NCBI GenBank assembly: GCA_964524025.1
Contig: CAZGBT010000011.1
Span: 1 to 31,721 of the forward strand
DNA: 31,721 nt
Source: CAZGBT01 sp964524025
GTDB taxonomy: Archaea > Aenigmatarchaeota > Aenigmatarchaeia > CG10238-14 > EX4484-224
Direction: 5' to 3'
A program made the position numbers and the translations under genes. The stretch's first letter is position 1; the number at the start of each line of letters is the position of its first letter. This document shows, piece by piece, positions 25,274-31,679 of this stretch. Under the pieces are notes generated by a model that was not told the origin of the DNA, searched no databases, and saw only the letters and a list, made by a program, of their open reading frames with translations.

Positions 25274-25663
25274 ATGGAAAAAACAACAGCAACTATAAAA
25301 GACTTAAAACCTGGAAATTTTGTTCTCATAGATGGTGTTCCTTGCAGAGTTGAAAAAGTTTCTGTAAGCGTAGCGGGTAAACATGGCTCTGCAAAAGCAA
25401 GATTAGAAGCTATTGGTTTGTTCGATGGTAGGAGAAGAAGTATAGTAAAGCCTGCTGATGAAGAAATAGAAGTTCCTATTGTAGAAAGAAAAAAAGCCCA
25501 GGTTCTAGCTATTATTGGCAATAAAGCTCAAATAATGGATTTAGAAACTTATGAAACTCTTGAGCTAGAAATTCCTGAAGAAAGAAAAGATGAAATAAAG
25601 GAAGGCGAAGAAATAGATTATTTTGAAGTTGTTGGGATTAAAACGCTAAAAAAAATCAAATAG
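25274..25663 (+). CDS. eif5a: Translation factor aIF5A
   Basis: 129 residues from the ATG at 25274 (MEKTTATIKDLKPG); an in-frame TTG at 25256 is rejected. IF5A helps the ribosome through difficult peptide bonds. The hypusination loop is GKHGSAKARLEAIG with K36 the expected modified lysine. The N-terminal SH3-like domain is followed by an OB fold (about 70-129). The usual K-T before GKHG is V-A here, a small departure in the loop. The 3' end overlaps the convergent ATPase gene by 8 bases. Confidence 0.95.
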   Translation: MEKTTATIKDLKPGNFVLIDGVPCRVEKVSVSVAGKHGSAKARLEAIGLFDGRRRSIVKPADEEIEVPIVERKKAQVLAIIGNKAQIMDLETYETLELEIPEERKDEIKEGEEIDYFEVVGIKTLKKIK

Positions 25664-27179
25664 TATCAAGCGTTAATGCTAACTCATAAAATATATCGTC
25701 CCAAGCCTTTCTTAATTTACTTAAAAGCTTCCTCAATAATTTTTCGTTCCCCTCTAAAGGCTTTCCATCTAATTCCTTGATCTGTGCTGAAAGGTTTTCT
25801 ATTTCTAAAAGTTTTTTCCGAACTAAATACTCTTTTTCCTCATCTAAAAATGGTATTAACATCTCTACATAATCTTTCGTAGTAAGGTTTACATTTCCTA
25901 GACCCTTTCTTTTTCTTTCAATTAGATTGACCAAATTAACAACTCTTCTCCAACTATTGATATAAGCATCTTCTGTAGTAATTTTCTTCTCACATGCTTT
26001 TATTAACCAAACCAACTCCGTTTTCTCAGCAATTCCTTTACGGTGCGCTATGATCCTCTCGTGAAGATGCCTTGTTGCATAAGGTATCGTTAGATTAAAA
26101 TTTACTTTATACGCTTCAAGATATCTTCCTATCTCGATACTGGAAGGTGGTTCTACCCAAATAACTTTTTTTCCTGTATCATACAACTCTCCCCATTTGC
26201 CTTCTTTTATAAGAGCAGCTTCTTCCGTTGCAGTTAAAATCCCGAATCTTTTCATTAGATGTTTAAAACGAGCTCCGTATGAATAATTCTCAAATTTATA
26301 CACATACCACAAAGGAGCTTGATCCATTACAATAACTCTAGTTCCGTCAATCTCTTTTGAAGCAGAAAGAATCTCGCAAACCTTCCTTAGGTCCCAACTT
26401 CCATCAAAAACTTTATCAAACAAATAATGAATATCGTTAAGGACCACAAAACATCTTCCTTTTCCCTTTAAAGAATCTATCTTGTCGATAAACCTTTCTC
26501 CTTTAACTTTTTCTAAAATTTTTAGTCTATCTCCCAATTCAAGCCTAGTTGCATATTTTTCAAAACCCAAAATCTTGCAATCGTCTGGACAATTTACTAT
26601 TAACGGAATTCCATCGTAGGTCTTTCTTACAATTCTCCGCGATGCCTTAAGTACATCAAACGTTTTACCAATTCCTCTAGCGCCGCAAATCGTTAAGAAG
26701 TTATGACCTCTTTCAAATTCGTCGAAAAGTAGTTGCGAAGTCCCTCTAAATTCTATTTGCATATCTAAATCTTCTACGTTCATGTCCTCTGCTCTAGGTG
26801 GTATATAAGGTAATGAAGGTTCAACAGTTAGATGTATATAGACTCTTTTTGGTATAATAGTTACCTTTAACGGCATTCCTATAGAGGCGTCTAAGTAGAA
26901 ACTTGAAAGTCTTATTTCAACTTCGTCGGAAATAGGACATACTTCTATTGGATGCAGTTCTACTCTAAAATTTTTCCTCCTAAGATTAGCATAAGAATTA
27001 CGAATTTGCCTAAATATGTCTGAAAAATAAGGAGGTTTTTTACCGCGGAGTATCTGATAGCAATCTTCAGCAATGTTTGAAACAAAACTACCAGCCAATT
27101 CTAACGGAAGGTTTATTCTAATTTTGAATTTAAAATAATCCCTATCCAATTGTACCACCAGATAATAATTAAATTCCAA
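25656..27179 (-). CDS. Orphan P-loop ATPase (AAA/STAND-like) with novel N-terminal domain
   Basis: 507 residues. Walker A GARGIGKT lies at 166-173, and a Walker B-like strand FVVLNDIHYL ends in D249, with the usual following acidic residue replaced. The first 140 residues form a beta-rich domain (VVQLDRDYFKFKIRINL, VEIRLSSFYLDASIG) not recognised. Downstream parts include VIVMDQAPLWYVYKF, a sensor-like segment, then a long helical C-terminus (about 380-507). No transmembrane segment. The ATG lies only about 35-45 bases after the apparent end of 23S rRNA on the same strand, so it may be transcribed from the rRNA promoter, an unusual place for a protein gene. Confidence 0.7.
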   Translation of the reverse strand: MEFNYYLVVQLDRDYFKFKIRINLPLELAGSFVSNIAEDCYQILRGKKPPYFSDIFRQIRNSYANLRRKNFRVELHPIEVCPISDEVEIRLSSFYLDASIGMPLKVTIIPKRVYIHLTVEPSLPYIPPRAEDMNVEDLDMQIEFRGTSQLLFDEFERGHNFLTICGARGIGKTFDVLKASRRIVRKTYDGIPLIVNCPDDCKILGFEKYATRLELGDRLKILEKVKGERFIDKIDSLKGKGRCFVVLNDIHYLFDKVFDGSWDLRKVCEILSASKEIDGTRVIVMDQAPLWYVYKFENYSYGARFKHLMKRFGILTATEEAALIKEGKWGELYDTGKKVIWVEPPSSIEIGRYLEAYKVNFNLTIPYATRHLHERIIAHRKGIAEKTELVWLIKACEKKITTEDAYINSWRRVVNLVNLIERKRKGLGNVNLTTKDYVEMLIPFLDEEKEYLVRKKLLEIENLSAQIKELDGKPLEGNEKLLRKLLSKLRKAWDDIFYELALTLDTI

Positions 27180-27583
27180 ACTTTAAAATTACATACGTAT
27201 TTTCTCAACTAATTTACACTCGACTGCCATAGGGCTGGTTTAGTCTGGCCCAACAACCTCGGGCTATTGGGAGTGGCGGGCTCGCACCTCGGGCGAACCC
27301 TCGGTGCTTACACCCCCACCCCATCAACCTCGTCGTCTACGAGGGCCCTCGTCGGTTGGCCGGGTAACCCCAGCCAACCGAATGGCCGTCTATTTTCCCG
27401 GGTGGTTTCCCCCTTAGATGCCTTCAGGGGTTAACCACGTGGGGCGTGGCTGCCCGGCGATGCAATGAACAACCGGTACACCAGAGGCCCCCGAGGAGTG
27501 TTCCTTTCGTACTAACCCCTCGTTCCGGTCAGACGGCCAGCACCCCCGGTAGATAAGGACCGAACTGTCTCACGACGTTCTGA

Positions 27584-27680
27584 TTCTGGAAAGTTGGAGC
27601 CATGTGCGACCCAGCGTGAGATCCGAGTCATCCCAGGCGAAAATGCCAAGTCGTCGGATCGTGCCTCGGCTCCAACTTTT
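27584..27680 (-). other. Predicted 97-base rRNA intron without ORF, at U2584/U2585
   Basis: The conserved GCTGGGTTTAGAACGTCG of 23S is split after GCTGGGT and resumes with TCAGAACGTCG. The insert ends carry a perfect 11-base inverted repeat (27591-27601 and 27668-27678), which would join the splice sites in a helix, as in bulge-helix-bulge introns. It is GC-rich. Inside, a 7-base pair GATCCGA/TCGGATC forms another stem. Removing it restores the canonical sequence almost exactly. Confidence 0.75.
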
Positions 27681-27790
27681 ACCCAGCTAACGTCCCCCTT
27701 TAACCAGTGGACCCCTGTACCCTTGGCCGCTGCTGCACGGCCAGGAGGGGGGGAGCCGACAGCGACGCACCAACGCGCCGGGTCAATTTG

Positions 27791-27840
27791 CCCGCCTGCT
27801 GCCTTTTTGGCAGCAAGCAGACCCCATAGAGCCCGGCTGT
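27791..27840 (-). other. 50-base insertion in helix 89 (mini-intron or expansion)
   Basis: Between GGCGAAAGCCCA and AATTGACCC there are about 50 extra bases compared with archaeal H89, where GGGCGAGAGCCCATATCGACC is continuous. The insert carries a hairpin at 27794-27818: a 10-base-pair stem (one G-U pair) closed by a loop of five A. It could be spliced out or could remain as an extension close to the peptidyl transferase centre; sequence alone does not decide. Confidence 0.55.
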
Positions 27841-28010
27841 GGGCTTTCGCCGGCCACGAGACCATTACCCCCGAGGTAGCTTTTCTGTCACCAGCGGCCC
27901 CCACCAATAGGGGCCGCTGTCTCGCTAGGCCACGGTTTCCCGGCTGGACCCCTCGCTCTGCGGGGTCCAGTCAACCCGGCTTTTGCCCTTACACTCTACC
28001 CCGGATTTCT

Positions 28011-28097
28011 TTCGGGTGGAAGGAACTCTTAGTAGCTACCTCGCTTCTCATCAAAAAGATCAATCTGGAGCGATTACTTCATAGAGTCCCTTCCAAG
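28011..28097 (-). other. Predicted 87-base rRNA intron without ORF
   Basis: The exon pair ACCCGGGTC and AGAAATCCGGGG corresponds to the canonical CGGGTCAGAATTCCG region following the P-loop helix. The insert has a near-perfect 13-base inverted repeat at its ends (28017-28029 and 28083-28095, one G-U pair) and an AT-richer centre. It is too short for a homing endonuclease. A single C-box-like TGATGA occurs inside, without a convincing D box. Confidence 0.65.
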
Positions 28098-28136
28098 ACC
28101 CGGGTGAGCCGAGCTTTGGGCGCCCTTGATATCTTT

Positions 28137-28766
28137 TCAAGGGCGTACCTTCGGGGGGGTGGAGTTAAGAATCTCTCTAATTTTTTTGACTTTTTGAGGA
28201 TGAGAAAAATGAAAAATCCTTATAAATTTTAAAAATTCTTTCCATCCTCTGACTCTTACCTCGTAACATCCATCTTTTTTCAAATAAATCTTTGAAGTTG
28301 TCACGCATCTTTTCTTGCAAAAGTTAACAAACCCCTCTAGAAATTTCTTACTCTTTACTCGCAAAGAAAATTCCGGCACAATGTAGGTATATATTCTGCA
28401 CTTGTATCTATGCTTCTCTCTTATTAAATGAACAGAACCGTCACCATCAATAAAACCCTCTAGGAATTTTTTCTGGAAGATAGGAGGGAGTGAAATTTTA
28501 TCGCATTTTTTCCCTGGGGGTATATTAAATCTTTCTGTCAGTACTTTCACCAAGTTATGTGATGTTATTCTAATTCTATAGGTATTATTAGTGAACTCCA
28601 CGTAAGGAGATTCATTTACCAGCTCTTCTATCTTCCTCTTGATTTTCTCGATAAATTGTTTGTTTTTCGAATAGATAGTCACCCTATTCCTATCTTTCTC
28701 TATATGGCCATCACTAGCCACTAATCCAGCTAGCCACGCGAATTTTTCAAGGTTGATATTCCCCAT
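28137..28766 (-). CDS. LAGLIDADG homing endonuclease encoded in the P-loop intron
   Basis: 209 residues with two LAGLIDADG motifs: WLAGLVASDG (11-20, D19) and FLEGFIDGDG (101-110, D109), so a monomeric two-motif enzyme. Each motif is followed by the usual alpha-beta-beta-alpha pattern. It probably cleaves the intronless 23S allele at the P-loop. There is no clear Shine-Dalgarno before the ATG at 28766. The frame passes through the 3' splice site: the last residues, ending KVRP, and the TGA are encoded by the 23S exon, so this exact protein can only come from unspliced RNA. Confidence 0.88.
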   Translation of the reverse strand: MGNINLEKFAWLAGLVASDGHIEKDRNRVTIYSKNKQFIEKIKRKIEELVNESPYVEFTNNTYRIRITSHNLVKVLTERFNIPPGKKCDKISLPPIFQKKFLEGFIDGDGSVHLIREKHRYKCRIYTYIVPEFSLRVKSKKFLEGFVNFCKKRCVTTSKIYLKKDGCYEVRVRGWKEFLKFIRIFHFSHPQKVKKIREILNSTPPKVRP

Positions 28767-28809
28767 TTAAATTTAGGTAATAAAGTTTTAAAAACCTAAC
28801 TCCACCCCT
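28150..28809 (-). other. 660-base rRNA intron interrupting the P-loop, with LAGLIDADG ORF
   Basis: The canonical P-loop GGCTGGGGCGGTACG is split exactly between GGGGC and GGTACG (about E. coli 2254/2255). The intron is AT-rich against GC-rich exons. A perfect 12-base inverted repeat at its ends (28156-28167 and 28797-28808) would pair the two splice regions. The insertion encodes the homing endonuclease listed separately. Confidence 0.85.
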
Positions 28810-29353
28810 GCCCCAGCCAAACTGCCCACCTGGTGCTGTCCCTCCCTTGCGGGAGGTAAGCAGTGGAGTTGGAGATGGCTGGTGTTACACTTGCCCTCAG
28901 GTTTGGCCGAAGCCTACCCCCATCGGTCCCAGCTACTCTATGCACCCCCAACCCCACCACAACACCAGGCTGCAGTAAAGCTCTACGGGGTCTCTCCTTC
29001 CCACCGGGGGTCCCTGGCCTATTCACCAGGAAGGCGACTTCGCCGGGTCCCTCCCCGAGACAGTGCCCCAGTGGTTAAGCCGTTCAAGCCGGCCGCCATT
29101 TAAGCGGCAAGGGATTACGCTACTTTACGACGGTCAGAGTTACCGCCGCCGCTTACGGGTGGCTTAGGCCCCTTGGAAGGGGCTTTCACACACCCGTGCT
29201 GGGCAGGCCTCAGTGGCTGTACACATCCTTTCGGACTCGCAGCCACCTGCGTTTTTGTTAAACAGTCCCCAGGGCCTTGTCACTGCGACCTGCGGTCCCT
29301 CCAGGTTCGCCCTGCTGAGCAGGACTCACCCTTCAGGACCGCAGGCACCCCTT

Positions 29354-29628
29354 CTCGAGGGTCGTGGACAGTTTAAAAGAAAATTCTTTACAGAGTTGTT
29401 CCAACCACTTTTTATTACGTGAGAAAATATGTAGCTCGTAACATCCCGAGTGGAAATAAATTCTGCCTGCTCTAGCGAAGATTGATGAAAGCCCACTAGA
29501 TTGGCTTTGCGCAAACAAAACCCATCCCCAACAAGAAATCCAGCCAATTGCGGGTCCACAAGTAGTTTACTGGAAGTTCCTTTTCTTATGTCTTACGAAA
29601 CTTCATTTCAAAAATCTGTCCACGACCT
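29354..29628 (-). other. 275-base rRNA intron with decayed homing endonuclease
   Basis: The canonical CTTCGGGAGAAGGGG (about E. coli 1690) is split after GGGAG. A perfect 12-base inverted repeat marks the ends (29360-29371 and 29616-29627). The body is AT-richer than the exons. It holds fragments of a LAGLIDADG gene in two frames, described separately. Confidence 0.82.
29365..29559 (-). pseudogene. Frameshifted remnant of a LAGLIDADG homing endonuclease
   Basis: One frame begins near 29559 with DPQLAGFLVGDGFCLRK, a recognisable LAGLIDADG helix. The matching downstream part, GRIYFHSGCYELHIFSRNKK and then a C-terminal helix WLEQLCKEFSFK, lies in another frame. No single frame encodes both and the total length is only about 65 codons, with one motif. 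I read this as an endonuclease gene that lost function after the intron became fixed. Confidence 0.65.
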
Positions 29629-29649
29629 CTCCCGAAGTTACGGGGCTAA
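29629..29649 (-). other. 23S mini-exon of about 21 bases between two introns
   Basis: Minus-strand TTAGCCCCGTAACTTCGGGAG is canonical 23S sequence of domain III/IV, and is bounded on both sides by intron ends with their own inverted repeats. The exact edges are uncertain by two or three bases on each side. Confidence 0.78.
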
Positions 29650-29944
29650 TATCGGCTGGATTGAGGTGATAAGGAAAAAACAAAAATATGAAACTACTTT
29701 CGCTTCTTCCTCTTTTTCTTTCTGACCTTTTTCTTTTTCCTTTCGACTTTTCTTGAAGTTCCTACGAAAGCTCCTAAGGCAGCAAAAAATCCAGCAATTA
29801 TACCTCCTGTTAAAGCTTCGTCAAAATTCGTAAACCCTACTCCTGCATAGTGTACTACGTAAAAACAAATCGCTGAAATTACTGCCCCTATTACCCCAGC
29901 TAATACAGCATCCTTTAAATAACCCATTCTACCACCTCAATCCA
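29650..29944 (-). other. 295-base rRNA intron encoding a small membrane protein
   Basis: The canonical GGAACTCGGCAAATTAGCCCCG is split after GGCAAA(T). A perfect 11-base inverted repeat marks the ends (29658-29668 and 29933-29943). The interior is AT-rich and almost filled by one open frame of 77 codons, which is not a homing endonuclease. Confidence 0.82.
29694..29927 (-). CDS. Intron-encoded 77-residue membrane protein with polybasic tail
   Basis: Starts MGYLKDAVLAGVIGAVISA. Two hydrophobic helices rich in small residues (about 5-28 and 38-57) are joined by an acidic turn (TNFDEA). The last 20 residues contain 16 lysines or arginines. GAGGTGG, five bases before the ATG at 29927, is a strong archaeal Shine-Dalgarno. 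It lies in the inverted repeat at the intron end, so it would be hidden in the splicing helix of the precursor. The frame has its own stop, unlike the two endonuclease frames. It has no LAGLIDADG, HNH or GIY-YIG signature. The tail should face the cytoplasm and could bind RNA or ribosomes. Function unknown. Confidence 0.7.
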   Translation of the reverse strand: MGYLKDAVLAGVIGAVISAICFYVVHYAGVGFTNFDEALTGGIIAGFFAALGAFVGTSRKVERKKKKVRKKKRKKRK

Positions 29945-31332
29945 TTTGCCGAGTTCCTTGGGGAGGGTTATCCCGACACGCCGTCGCCTTCTCAGCGACC
30001 CTACCTGTTCCGGATCTCAGTACGGTCTGGGGAGATCCTTCCGGGCTCCATTTTCACGGGCTCCAGGGATCGGCCGAACTGCCCATACGGGCAGCCCATC
30101 GCGTTTTCACCTGGTTCTCCTCATTACGAGACTCCCCAGGCTTACACGCTTAGCTTGCGTCGGCCTACCCCGAAGCGTCTGGAGCCCGGCTTGCGTTGCC
30201 GCACGTACCCCCCAGGCGCAGGAATATTAACCTGCTTCCCTTTCGGGCACCTCGATTAAGGGTGCCCTTAGGACCGGCTAACTGCCAGCTGACGATCATT
30301 GCTGGCAAACCCTTAGGGTTCAGGCGGAGGGGATTCTCACCCCTCTTTGCTGCTACTTACGCCAGGATTTTCGTTCCTGCGTGGTCCATCGGAGCTCACG
30401 CCCCGACTTCTGCCCACGCAGGACGCCTCCCTACCGCCCCCTCTCGGAGGCCCGGGGTCTCGGCACCTGGCTTAGTCCCTTCCATTTTCGGGGCCCACCC
30501 CCTCGGCGGGTGAGTTGTTACACACTCCTTAGCCGGTAGCTACTTTTAGGCCAACGGCCCCGCTGTCTAAGGGGGTGGACTCCCTTCAGCACTTAGCCAG
30601 GATTTAGGGGCCTTAACCCCGGTCTGGGTTGTTTCCCTCTCGGACCCAGAGCTTACCCCCAGGCCCAAACTCCAGCCTTCTCAGGCGCCAGCGGATTCGG
30701 AGTTTGACAGGGCGGCTGACCCTCTCGGGCCTTGACCGCCCAATCAGTAGCTCTACCCCGCTGGCTACCTCCGGCCAGGCTATCCTGCGGGATATTTCGG
30801 GAGGAACCAGCTATCCCCGGGCTCGATGGGCTTTTCACCCCTATCCCAGGGTCACCCGAGGGATTGGCATCTCACCACCGGTATCGGGCCTCCACGGTGC
30901 TTTCGCACCGCTTCACCCTGCCCCGGGATAGATCGCCCGGATTCGGGTCTCGCCCCGGTGACTCCAGGCGCTTTTCACACCCCGCCCCTCGCTGGCATAA
31001 GCCAGCTGCGGGCATGTCGCTTTCGCTGCGCCTCCGGGGTTTAACCCCCTTAGGCTCGCCACCGAGGCGAACTCCCTGGCCCGTTCTTCCAAACGGACGG
31101 TGCGACCCTGTAACCTCTCCCTCGTACTACCCCCTCGCGGGGAGTTCCTTCGGGAGAGGACCTTTCGGGCCGCACCAGACTATAGCCGCCTGGTTTCAGG
31201 CTCTTTTCACCCCGCTCCCGCGGTGCTTTTCAGCTTTCTCTCGCGATACTAGTGCGCTATCGGTCTCGGGACGTATTTAGGGTTGGATGTTGGTGCCACC
31301 CAGATTCCCGCTGCCAAACCAGGCAACGGTAC

Positions 31333-31632
31333 TCAGGATACCTGGGACTCTCCCCTCCTCCCTTCCCCTACGGGATTTGACACCACTAGCCTGAAAGAAA
31401 AATTTTTCATAAGAGTAATAAATCTCTTGATAGAACGACTACTCCTTATTCTTAATCTAAAAATTTTCTTGTGAGGGGTAACTTTCGATTTTATCTTAAA
31501 TCTCGACAGAAATCTTGAAATCTCTGTAAGCAACAACTTGTTGCCATCATATATTGCAATTTCTTTTGGAGCAACCGTTCCGTCTGCGTCGAAAAAGCCT
31601 GCAATAAAACAGAGCTTCTGGAAAGATGTCAA
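31333..31632 (-). CDS. Short LAGLIDADG homing endonuclease (single motif)
   Basis: 99 residues from TTG at 31632. One motif, FIAGFFDADG (residues 9-18, D17), then KEIAIYDGNKLLLTEISRFL and FRLRIRSSRSIKRF, a single alpha-beta module. It may act as a homodimer like I-CreI, or be half of a longer gene. The start is weak: no spaced Shine-Dalgarno. The open frame continues upstream into the exon without a better start codon. The last 18 or so codons and the TGA lie in the 23S exon, as with the P-loop endonuclease. Confidence 0.7.
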   Translation of the reverse strand: MTSFQKLCFIAGFFDADGTVAPKEIAIYDGNKLLLTEISRFLSRFKIKSKVTPHKKIFRLRIRSSRSIKRFITLMKNFSFRLVVSNPVGEGRRGESQVS

Positions 31633-31645
31633 CCTCAGGAAGTAG
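31386..31645 (-). other. 260-base rRNA intron with single-motif LAGLIDADG ORF
   Basis: The flanks read GATCGCCACAAG and TGGTGTCAAATCCCGTAG, which join to give the archaeal 23S segment just before E. coli position 375 (the GGTGACAGCCCCGTA region). The insert is AT-rich. The end regions can pair CCTGAGG with CTTTCAGG (two G-U pairs) and CTAC with GTGG as a possible four-base central helix of a bulge-helix-bulge motif. Boundaries are good to a few bases. Confidence 0.7.
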
Positions 31646-31679
31646 CTTGTGGCGATCGCTTGAGCTTTTTCATGGGCAC

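Noticed and set aside
27512..27907. A 131-codon frame on the minus strand in the GC-rich part of 23S
   Set aside because: It spans rRNA exon, the ORF-less 97-base intron and the H89 insert with no domain and no start context; open by composition only.
28011..28097. Box C/D guide RNA inside the short intron
   Set aside because: Only one C-like box (TGATGA) is present and no CTGA D box at the right distance.
27594..28232. A 212-codon frame on the plus strand across the 23S 3' half
   Set aside because: It is antisense to rRNA exons and introns, its composition is that of rRNA, and no protein motif is visible. Other long frames at 28796-31280 are rejected for the same reason.
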